64,000 nucleotides of DNA from Nemophila menziesii (taxonomy: Eukaryota; Streptophyta; Magnoliopsida; Boraginales; Hydrophyllaceae), in contig JARWIR010000002.1 of NCBI GenBank assembly GCA_029959085.1, positions 67,696,154 through 67,760,153 of the forward strand, written 5' to 3'. The stretch's first letter is position 1, and every line of letters begins with the position of its first letter. A program made the position numbers and the translations under genes. Positions 13,286 through 23,375 of this stretch are shown here, in pieces. The notes below the pieces were generated by a model. It saw nothing but the letters and a program-made list of their open reading frames with translations, ran no database searches and was not told the origin of the DNA.

Positions 13286-14147
13286 CATGATCTTATGCCA
13301 TTTTAGCAAAAATCAAATTTTCAGGTAACAAAAACATTATACGAAACCTCGAATATATTGGTTTTCCAGAATGACTCAAAATAAAGAAATGCTTCTTCCT
13401 TTTTCTCCATGTTATTGATGCGTCATCCTGTGATTTATTGATCAAATGATAATATAACAAAGTATTAGAAATTCTCTTCTATGAAATACTTACAAACACA
13501 TAAAGATAACAGAAAGAAGAATTATGGAGGTGATTAATTGTATCAAATAAAATAAAGATGAAGTCTTTTTGCCATTTTACCTCATCCATGTTTCGTTTTC
13601 CAGGCACCCATTGTGCCTGAGAATCAGAAACGCCACTTACCGAACCATTGTCATTATTAATGACCTCATTTATGACGTCATTATTGTTTTCATCATCATC
13701 ATCAACCTCTTCAATCCCAAAACCCCTACTTGTACCACTACTACTCCCTCTTTCAGCTGCATATCCACTACTACTAGGACTAGGCGGCACCACTTCTCCT
13801 TCTTCAGCTTCCTCCGTATTGTTACTCCACGCCCTGGAAGAAGAGCTCGCCTTCACCTCCTCTGTCTCTGCCTCTTCCACCACCACTACTGTCCCGTCTT
13901 GTTCGATCTCAGCTCGTACGCTACTAATTTCAGCGTTATCTTCATTTAGCAACAACCCATTCGGAGTATTGACCAGGTCAACTTCTTGTTCTTCATCTAA
14001 CGGTGTCGTATCTGGTTGAGACATTGAAATTGAAGCTAATTGATTCTCAATTGCGTCTAGTGATTGGTCAATTGACCTAGGATTAGGATTAGGGTTTTGA
14101 TCATGAGGTGTAGATGATGAAGAAGAATCAGAATCTGATGAGGGCAT
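11049..14147 (-). CDS. MON1: Vacuolar fusion protein MON1 homologue (SAND family), 14 exons
   Basis: Known role: MON1 with CCZ1 forms the guanine-nucleotide exchange factor that loads Rab7 on late endosomes, needed for fusion with the vacuole. Exons worked out from splice signals and protein similarity (high to low): 13581-14147, 13348-13427, 13124-13195, 12986-13025, 12798-12899, 12605-12726, 12379-12511, 12216-12307, 12043-12124, 11881-11945, 11569-11814, 11394-11485, 11241-11305, 11049-11144. They sum to 1854 nt, 617 codons plus TGA, with phases matching throughout, close to the usual plant length (about 600 aa). Residues 1-189 are an acidic, serine-rich disordered leader. The conserved part begins [15 protein letters not shown] and includes [54 protein letters not shown] and the terminal [11 protein letters not shown]. 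The start at 14147 was preferred over an in-frame ATG at 14171 because MPSSDSD resembles known starts. One intron (donor at 12215-12214) uses GC-AG. Confidence 0.95.
11180..11227. repeat. (AG)n microsatellite in the last MON1 intron
   Basis: Dinucleotide run on the plus strand. On the transcribed strand it is a CT tract inside the intron between exons 13 and 14. Confidence 0.97.
13233..13283. repeat. (AT)n microsatellite in MON1 intron 2
   Basis: AT dinucleotide run of about 50 bp lying between exon 2 (ends 13348) and exon 3 (starts 13195). Confidence 0.97.
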
Positions 14148-14866
14148 TTTCGTAATTCTAAAAACAAACACTTGTTATCCACTGTGGTGTATATCATAAA
14201 GGTTCACCACCGATGATGAAGAGGCGTGGATCTAGGCTAGATGGAGAAGCCACCCTTTCTCAAGGTCAGCGAAACTTCGTTATCGTGATTGTTACATACA
14301 GTTGCTGTGTTTTCTGCTGTGGGTATCGATCACGTCGTGAAGATGGTGACGCTGTACAGTGAAGGGCTTAACACGGAGGAAGAAGATTTTTATTGGTGGT
14401 TGGGCTGGGCCAGAAATGCACAGTTTTTGTATGAGCAAAGGACATGGTTTTGGAAAGGGGGATTCTGTTACTTAAGCATATTGGGCCGTACGGTTCCTTT
14501 TTTGTTCTTTTTTTCTAAAATAAATTTTTTAATAACATCAACAAAACCTATGATACCATTAGGTGGGTCAAGAAGGTTGCATTAAAAACTCTGGCACAAT
14601 CTCCGAGAATAGCCGAGTTCTTGCTTTTGCGTCCAAACCACTTCTACCACCTCTACCACCCCACCACCACTAAAATTCATATCTTACATCAGAAAATCAT
14701 GTCTTTTACCATTATTTACCTCGACATAGCAAAAAATACACTACATTTACATAAACCTCTCTTGTATTATCAAAATCTCGCTCACATTTATTTTTAAACT
14801 ACCTTTCTCTTTTGCATTTATTTCCAGCTTTCACTTCTCTTAATTAATTCTCTACCTACTCTTGCT
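14148..14866. other. MON1 upstream region and probable 5' UTR of LINE 2
   Basis: Holds the MON1 5' UTR and promoter on the left, reading leftward. An open frame at 14289-14585 has no recognisable protein and is probably chance. C-rich, ACC-repeat sequence from about 14630 may be the leader of the LINE that starts coding at 14867. No transcription start could be fixed. Confidence 0.5.
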
Positions 14867-17800
14867 ATGGAATTCTACACTAAAAATCATCCAAACAGCA
14901 TAGAAGAAGCATTCACTCTTACTGCAGATCCTAACTCTGTCTATGCTCAATTCGAAGAGCCCAAACTTTTTGCTAAAATCATTAGCAATGAAGGCAGCAG
15001 CTTCAACTACCTAAGAAAAAATATTAACTCTTCATGGGGCATTTCTAGAAAGTGTCACACTAAAAAGAACGGATTCAATACTTGTCTCATTACCTTTGAA
15101 AAATATTGAAGATCTCAACACTGTTTGGAAAAATAGGCCATGGAACGTAATAGGAAAATACGCTCTTCTCCAGAAATGAGACTCTTCAAAGGGTCTCACA
15201 ATTGATTACTACCACTTTCGTAGCTCAGATTCATGGAGTCCCACCTATTCTGATCAATATTGATAATGCTACTAAAATAGTAGCTCAACTGGGAGAAGTC
15301 GAAGATGTTATCTTACCTCCTGTTAGCACATTCAAGGAGTTTGCAGAAGTTAGAGCAAGAATCAATTGGAATATCTTTAAACCTCTCCCAAACAATTACT
15401 CAATATACCTTTGAAAGTCCTAGAGGGAGGGTGAATAGGATTACTAATAAGATTAATGCCTAATTAAAAGTCTTTTGGACAAATATAAGTTTATGAAAGA
15501 AACTTCTAAGACAACTAATATATCAAACACTTATGGAATCATGCAAAGGATAAGCTAGAGGTTTGATATATAAGTTTGACAAGTAAAACGAGTTTCTATT
15601 TTCTTACTACTCTAGATGGCAATAGGTTGATTAACTAGATAAACATTATTACGATATTTATACTAGCAAGTAATCAAACATATAAAGTGCGGAAAGTAAA
15701 TAGAGTAGGGATAGAAAGATACACAAGATTTATAGTGGTTCGGTTTCCCTACATCCACTACCTAAGGAAGCCTCCTTAGGATTTCAAGCTTTTCACTAAG
15801 CTCCCGTGTCTCTCTTAACCGGGTCGAGAACACAATAACCCTTACAACCTCTTCGATAACACGAAGGACAATCTCTTCGAAACCACGAAGGAAACTCTTG
15901 TGTAATCACAACACAAGGACACCAAGTATACTCCCTATACTTGAATTCTCTCTTAATCTATCTATTACAAGACCTAGACTTAAGAGGATAGATACAAAGT
16001 GTTTAAAGGGGTGCAAACAACTTTGCTAGATAATCTCCTAAAGAGTGGATATAACTATAAGCTTGTTAACTCCTCTTGAGTAGATAATAACTTTGAAGCT
16101 TATTGGTTTAAGCTCTTGATCAAGCTTGGATAATTAACTTTGATAGCTTGAGACCTCTAACTTTGTATGAGAATGATATGTATAATAGTTGAAGTGTTAG
16201 AGGTAAGTTTCTCCTTCAAAGAGGTCATATTTATAGCACAAGAAAGTCCCCAACGGATATAAAGTTGGTGGTAAACTTTGTTCCAAACCGGGTTCCCGGT
16301 TTCCCAAATGCGGGTACCCGGTTTCAATTGCAACGGCTATAAAACGGCTATAAAGACTTGATGTTGACTTGAGCTTCACCAAACCGGGTTCCCGGTTTTC
16401 CCAAATGCGGGTACCCAGTTCTTACTGACTTGGAATATTTGATATTTTGATTCCTTGCTCGGATGGAAAAGTTATCTTCACGAGAGTTGTAGTAAACATC
16501 ATTTTAAGAAACTTTGTTGTTGATCATGAAAGCTAATTCTCAATGTACACATAAGATAAGGTTAAAAGTAATGGTATGAAAATTAGCTACTAAGGATGTG
16601 ATAATAAAGTTATGATCTAAATGATGTTAATTGTGCTTTTTGATGAATTAGAGTGCACGATAATAAAGTAAAATTAGCACACTAAACAATAGAGGATTTG
16701 TCACATTAAAACACCTAATCGATGGGGGCAATAAGCCAACAACCTTGAAGATGGTCATGAGATTAAAGGTCAACTCAAATTTGAAAAACTCTGTGATTTT
16801 TGTACTATTTGTGGTATTCTCAATCATAAAGAATCAAAATGCACAAACAAAACAAAGATTAGATACAAACTTTCCAAATCCATCACTGGATTTGAACCTA
16901 AAATCAACGAAGGAAAGGAAAAATCCATAATCTTCTACAAATCAACAAAAAACCCTATCTCGGATCAAACCGAAACGAGCCAACTCAACCAGAATTCAAA
17001 ATAAAATTCCCAAAACCCAATAATACCTACCTTCGAGGCGCAGTAGTCATCAACTACTCCATTAATGAAGACAACAAAATCAACACGAATTAGGAATAAC
17101 CCCTCTGGAACCATCACCTCCACTCTGACAAATACCCGAATTAGGCTACAAAAGGCTGAAGCCTTATCCTCTCAACAGTCAACAAATATAAGGCCAAATA
17201 AAGATTGGGCCACAATTATGAAGGAGGCCACGACTAGTGTTTATTTAACTCCAACAAAAATAGTCCCAAATACCACTCCTCAAACTATAACATATGGTTC
17301 ATTAGAAAAGCCCACCCAAATACAACAACGCCATTTCTCACCTCTATCTTACACTCACACCAGCCCACTTCCAACAAAATCCCAAATCACACCGAATCAT
17401 AACAACAATGTGAACCCTAATTAGACAACAACTCAGTTCGACTCATCAATCAAGGATTCCACTAATCCATCCGTTCAATACAACTCACCACCACATTCAC
17501 CCAATTTCAGAGCTATCGATTACAAGACGCAATTCAACATTCAATACTCTATAGAAAACAAAGGCTAAAAAGAGATAGCAAAGCTTGATAAACTCTGGTC
17601 AAAACGCTGGGAGTAATCAAATAAAAAATCATCAACAAATGAAACTCCTCAAGCGACTGAAGTTGAAGCTAATCACAAGGTTGATGAAATGCAAACAACA
17701 GAACAAAAAGCTGAACAACAGGTTTGCGGGTTTGTCCTTGAACAAACCCAAAACCCTCAAATGTTACACTTCCGTTGAAATTTTCAAGGGATTGGCACCC

Positions 17801-18049
17801 CCTTGACAGTTCTAACACCCAAAGATTCGGTGAAATGCCATCATTTAGAGGTAATTTTTCAGTGAGAAACTTTAAATTGCTTAAGTAAAACCGATGAACT
17901 TTGTAAAACTCTTAACATGAAAAATATTTACTCTATCGAACTCATAGGTAAATCAGGAGGCCTAACCCTTATGGCTAATCATGACTTGCCCATTAGAGTG
18001 CTTAATTCTAACAAAAAATTTATTCATTGCCTTATTACTGATCCCCTTG
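14867..18049 (+). pseudogene. Second degraded LINE (LINE 2): ORF1 and start of ORF2
   Basis: ORF1 starts MEFYTKNHPNSIEEAFTLT and carries the DUF4283-type block: VWKNRPWNV near 15125, AQIHGVPPILINIDNATKIV at 15223, RINWNIFKPLP near 15360. The zinc knuckle follows after an insertion (LCDFCTICGILNHKESKC, near 16790-16845). A basic, Thr/Pro/Asn-rich tail runs to about 17800. ORF2 remains as the beginning of an endonuclease: GIGTPLTVLTPKDSVKC near 17790-17840, then LIGKSGGLTLMANHD near 17940-17990. It stops at 18049 where an antisense LTR begins; reverse transcriptase is absent. Frameshifts and stops are present. DUF4283 also occurs in domesticated zinc-knuckle proteins, but the adjoining endonuclease argues for a LINE. 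Confidence 0.82.
15413..16700. mobile_element. Unclassified insertion splitting LINE 2 ORF1
   Basis: About 1.3 kb of non-coding sequence between the DUF4283 part and the zinc knuckle of LINE 2. It opens near GTCCTAGAGGGAGGGTGAAT and contains a stretch CTTAACCGGGTCGAGAACAC and repeats of ACGAAGGA/AACCACGAAGG near 15850-15890. Near 16286-16425 the module AAACCGGGTTCCCGGTTT and GCGGGTACCCGG occurs twice. No TIRs, RT or clear target duplication were found, so both ends are approximate. It may be a solo LTR or small non-autonomous element. Confidence 0.55.
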
Positions 18050-18513
18050 TGGTGTCGCCTAGGGTGTGATAAAAATATGATAAATAAACGCTGAAAACAA
18101 TGCACTAAAGCACCCTAGACAAGCACAGTACTAGAAGTATTACAGGACATATGCAAGTTCTAATGATAAGTTGAATTCGTTCTCAGGGACTTAGTGTGTT
18201 ATACAAATGAGTAGAAATAACGAGTAGACAGTAATTAATTAAAAGACAAAAATAAATAGGAACGATTGAGAGAATGTTAATTAAACTAATGAAAATTAAA
18301 TACAAATAAAAGATAAGAAATATGAGATGAGAAGTATAGCTTAGATTTTGCTAGTATACACTAATCCTTCTAATTCTTTCTATCAATTCTAGTTAATAAG
18401 GGAGATAATTAGCTCTTAGATACTTAGTCAGGATTCTAATTTCCCTCTCTTAGACCTGGAGAGCGACTAAGGGGGCTACGAACACACCACGAGGCTGGTT
18501 TAAATAGGGTTAT
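18050..18513 (-). repeat. Antisense gypsy LTR fragment
   Basis: Read on the minus strand it ends CACCCTAGGCGACACCA, nearly the same terminus as the solo LTR at 7999-9574. Only the 3' end of the LTR is present; a plus-oriented LTR begins inside it at 18514. It truncates LINE 2 on its left. Confidence 0.7.
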
Positions 18514-19475
18514 TGATGTCTACCTAAATGTTCTAATTTTATGCCCTTGGGAGACATCATTTTTGGTGTTTATTCATTTGTTTTGATAGATTTTTGGACT
18601 AAATATGCAATAATCCAATTTTCTTCTTTTAATTCTAGCATTTTTTATTTATTAAGCTTTTGCGCGTAATATTGTATATTTTAGTGAAAAGTTTGTAGGT
18701 TTTGAATGTTAGCTAGAAGAGGAATCCGAGAAGAAAGTCAAATATCGTGATATGGAGTCAAACCTTGAAGATAAATCCCGAAAAGAATTAGATTTTGAAG
18801 CTGCAAATCTGGAAACAGGGCAAAGATTGCTGATTTCGAGGCACTTACGAGTTGATTTAGCCGCTGACCTTTGAATAGATTATATTCCTTATCGAGTTAC
18901 GGAAATTTAGCAAGTGATTTCAGGTTAATCGGAGTTATAACGAATTGGCTAGAGCAGTTTTAGTGAAGGTGGTGCAGCAGTTACAGGATTTTGGGATAAG
19001 ATAATGAACTTGGGCCTTTATTCTTTCATCTAATTAGTAACCTAAAGGCTTGGTCCGAATTTATAAGTATAAAAGAGGCTTTTGACTTCTATTTCAGATA
19101 CAATTCACTTTTTACAAAAGAAAACATCAGAGAGAAGTCAATGCAAGGAAGCAGGAAAGCTAGAGAACTGGAGACAGTCTATATCTCCAACTCCCAGCTA
19201 ACTCAATTCCGGAATTAGGTTTTTCTTTAGTTTATTTCTGTAAAACCATATGAATTCGTCTTTTAATTTAGTATTTGTTTTTCCTTTAATTATGAGCTAA
19301 ATCCTTTTAGTACTTGATAATGCTTAATGGGTGATTCCTAAAACTATTAAATTTCATATGTTTGAATTTGGAGTTTTATGAATTAAATCAAATTGGGTCA
19401 TTTACATTATTTGGTAATTTATGATTATTTACTGTTTTTGGAGTAGCTAACTAAGAACAGGTGTTAGTACCTAGG

Positions 19476-21011
19476 TGATGTCTCCTCATTTGTGATAGAT
19501 TTATATTAGGATGAGACATCATTTTTAGTGATTTAGGAAGTCTTCTAGTCGATTTTCTTAAGAAATAGTGCACTTTCCTATTTTGAGTCCTGATTTAGTA
19601 AATTATTATTTTTAGAGCATATTGGGTTTAATTATTTATTTAGTGTGGAGCTTTAACAATAATTATGGAGATTAATTAGAGTCCAAGTCAAAGACTACAA
19701 GATATGGAAAGAGATAAGCATGGTAATTGGAGATAAGGAAAGAAAAGGTAAAATCATGGAAAAGGAAAAGCTGCCTTAAATCTGAATTTCTGCAGCTACG
19801 TCTAAAGAAGTGGTGATAACTCCAAAACCGAGCCGATTCTGGAAGATCCCTTTCATAGGGACGTAGATAATTCCGTGAGGATTCTTTTGGTATCTTATGG
19901 GCTAAAAACCGACCAATAACGAAGAAGATATGATTAAAACAAGTCAACAGTAATTATCTTTATTTCTATACGAATTAGAGTTGGGCTTGGAGTCCACCAC
20001 TTACTTCTCCTTCAAAAAAACGAATTAGGGCTTCCAAGACACCTATAAATACACCCTCTTACCATTGTAAACATGTCCTTGCTCAGTTTCAAGCTTAGGA
20101 TTAGTCCTTAACTTGTATTTTCTCACTTTTAAATAATAGCTTAGTCCTTTAATTTTATATTCATCCTTAGAATCAAGCTATTCATCCAAGAAGCAAGCTG
20201 GCCTATAGAGGAAGACAAGAAGAAGAAGTTGGAGAGTGACAAACTCCTCTTCTACATCTCACCTTCTCTATATTTAGGGTATTTAGCTATAGATTTATGC
20301 TCAACCATATTTCTAAGCTTTTATTCTGTAAGTTTTACTTTTAATTGTTGGGTTATTATTTTGTCTTTAAATTCATGAATACTATTTGTTATTTTAATTG
20401 ATTTGAGCTTGGCGTATATTGTTATTATGTGTTTTGACTTATTGTTACAACCCTAGATTTGGCCAATCTTAGGATTATTCTTAGTTATTGACAACACCAC
20501 ATAATCGTCTAGTTTTGATCATGTGCCTAACTAGATAGCCCTAAGGGTTTGATTTAATCACCAATCATTACTCAAGTTCCTTGGTAGTGGAGAGGTTGCT
20601 CCTAAGCCTAATAGAGGCTAGGTAGAATTTAGAATCCTGGTTAATATATAATGCTTAATCTGTGACAGGTTAGAATAACAACTTAGTAAAATAGACTCAT
20701 ATTAGTGACCCTAATCTATTAGACTCGCATTCATATTTATTTATCTGCATTCTTATTTATTATTTCTCACCAGATAGTTATTCATATTATTTTATCTTTT
20801 TATATTTTATTCTAAAAACATCTAAACTCGTCTACGATTGTTAAATATAAGTAGATCTAACGGATTAAATCCCTGCGAACGAACTTGACTTATCATTAAA
20901 ACTTGCAAATGATCTGTGATACTTGCAGTGAGTTCCGTGGTTCTCAAGGGTGTGTGCTCTTTATTATTGTCTTTATTTATCTATTATTTTATCACACCTT
21001 TTCCCCCACCA
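19476..21011 (+). repeat. Element A 5' LTR
   Basis: Begins TGATGTCTCC and ends CCCCCACCA. A TATA-like box, TATAAATA, lies at 20044-20051 and would mark the R start just downstream. Confidence 0.92.
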
Positions 21012-21017
21012 AGTTTT

Positions 21018-21035
21018 TGGCGCCGCTGCCGGGGA
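21018..21035 (+). promoter_or_regulatory. Element A primer-binding site (tRNA-Asp type)
   Basis: TGGCGCCGCTGCCGGGGA lies six bases after the 5' LTR. It is one base from the Athila-type site TGGCGCCGTTGCCGGGGA, complementary to the tRNA-Asp 3' end. Confidence 0.88.
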
Positions 21036-21139
21036 TTTATCTTTAAGTTAAATCTATCTTGTGTTTATTTAGTGTAGAAGTTTTTATTTGTTTTCAGTTT
21101 TACGCTTTCTTTTTGTTTTAGTCTTTCTCAGGATTGTAG

Positions 21140-23375
21140 ATGGATAATCAACGGTTAGAGCTAGGTATTCCTAGTAAATTTCGAGTTCAACGCATTGGGA
21201 TTCGCGTCCCAACTATTCAAGCCGTTCGATTTAAGCCTGGTCCTGATTTAATTAATCAATTCTGGAGCTATGGGAAATTTAATGGTGATACAAATCAAGA
21301 TCCGGTCAGATCTGTTCAGAAATTCATGCAATTTTGTGATGCCTACGTTAATGAAGGTGTTACACAAGAACAGATGTATTATTTAATGTTTCAATTTTTC
21401 TTGACCGGGAAAGCAAGTTATTGGTTAGATGATCAACCTCCCGAGCTAATAACCAATTGGGACAAGCTTCAAGAAAGATTCCTTGATAAATTTTATCCTA
21501 CAAGTATGCGAGTGAAGGAACTATTGGAGCCTATGAATTTCTTACAAGAGCCGGTGAGAGTGTTGGCGAAGCATGGACGAGATTTCAAAAGATGTTGGCA
21601 AGATGTCCACTACATGGATACACGCCACAATTACAATTATCCATGTTCTATAATGGACTCGATAGAGAGTCAAGGCTGAAAGCAGATAATATGGGTCGTG
21701 GTAATTTTGTCTCTATGGATCCAAAAGAAGCAAAAAGTGGTATGGAAACAATCATTGAGAACAACATGCGTTGGCCACAAGAACAAACTCCTACCACTAA
21801 TGAAGAAGAAGAAGCGAGGATTTCAAGCTTGCAAGATCAAATACAACAACTCGCTATAACCGTTAAGGAAAGCATCCCAAAGCCACCTCAACAGTTATAT
21901 CTACAAGAGCAAGCCTATGAAAATCAAGCTAATCAACCACCGAGCTGCAATGTGCATAATGTAAGTCAAGCTCAATCACGTCCTCAAGAAGAAATCACTG
22001 AGTTAAAAGACTCTATTAGTCAATTCATAAACTTCTCAAAGGATAATATGAGTAGACTAGAATCAAAGATCGATGCATCAGTAGTGCAAAGCCTGCAACA
22101 ACAGAATCAAGATCTTAAACAGCATAATCAACTTTTAGAGAAGAATGTGATGCGGCTCACTACCATCATAGAACAAATGCAAAGTCAACTCCTACAATTG
22201 ACCCAAGATACAACATCTAACATGAAGAAGATCTAATACATTGACGACAAGGTTAAGACTATTAGTCTTCAAGCTGAAAAGATGAAGGAAACGCTACCAT
22301 CTCCATCAAAAAGAGATGTCCTTCTCAACACGTCAAACGTAGATAGGATGAACTTAGATGAGATAATTGTTGAAGATTGGGTTGAAGAGGTTGAACATGA
22401 TGAGATTAAGAAGCCTAGAGTGGTTGATGAACCAAGAATTGAAGAGAGAAGTAGAGTAAGACAAACACCCATACATTGCCACTATCCCGCGGAGCACCAT
22501 CAGAAGTGTATGGATGCGTTAAAACAAGTGAAAATTAACGTCCATTTACTCGAAGCTATGGAAGGAAGGAGAAACTATAATCGATTCTTTATGGAGGCAC
22601 TCTCCAATAAGAAAATATTCACAAGAGCCAACTCTGTAGCAATCAATGAAGGGGTATCAGCACGTGTTCAAAGAAGATTACCACCAAAGCATAAAGATCT
22701 TGGAGAGTTTAACCTCCCAATCAGAATAGGTGGGATATATTATGGAAAAGCCATGTGTGATTTAGGGGCAAGTGTGAATATCATGCCCAAAAGTGTATTC
22801 AAGAAGATTGGTATTAGTGAAGCGAAACCGACATCCGTAATCTTACAACTTGCGGATCAATCTACAGTTAAGCCGTGGGGAGTAATAGAGGATGTACTCG
22901 TCCAAATAGGTAACCTTGTTATTGCAACAGACTTTATTATTCTTGACTATAAAGCAGATAAGAACGTCCCATTCATTCTTGGGCGTCCATTCCTAGCCAC
23001 CAGCGATACCATAGTGAATGCGAATGAAGGAACCGTGACTCTTAGTATTGAAAATGATTCTGAAACATTCTATGTTTCGGGAAAGAAGAGGAAAAAGAAG
23101 TCAAAGAACTATATCCAATCAGAGCGGTAACCAAGAAGCCAGAACCTGAAAGTTCCCAAGAAACCATGGAGAAAAAGATTGAGTTTGGGGTAGGAGACGA
23201 GGTGGCACGGAAACCTCCCAATCCCAAACATAACAGTTCTTGGAAGGGACCATATATCATCACGCAAATCACCTCAGAAGAAGTGGTCAAAATCAAGGCT
23301 ATCGAGGGTTGCAAGCTCAGATTGGTAAGTGTTAATCATCTTACTCACTGCTGGGGAGGCTATAAAAATAAATAA
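21140..23375 (+). pseudogene. Element A gag-protease-GPY/F ORF, broken
   Basis: Homologue of the intact ORF at 46062-48320. It starts with ATG at 21140, changes frame near 21550-21600 (one-base loss after the LQEPV region), and carries a nonsense codon at about 22234 (TAA where element B has CAA). It resumes at 22282 with the protease (CDLGASVNIMPKSVFKKIG, ILGRPFLAT), shifts frame near 23110, and ends with the module FGVGDEV, SSWKGPYIIT, VNHLTHCWGGY at 23166-23375. The order of domains is therefore the same as in B, so the unusual fusion is shared by both copies and is not an accident of one. The A copy can no longer make the full protein. Confidence 0.88.

Noticed and set aside
13569..14019. 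Plus-strand open frames over MON1 exon 1
   Set aside because: They are antisense to the acidic, serine-rich coding exon and have no similarity; a by-product of its codon bias.
14289..14585. Possible small gene divergent to MON1
   Set aside because: No recognisable protein, no supporting splice or start context; probably chance.
16197..16382. Minus-strand 61-aa frame in the unclassified insertion
   Set aside because: Covers the repeated CCGGGT modules; no start context or similarity.
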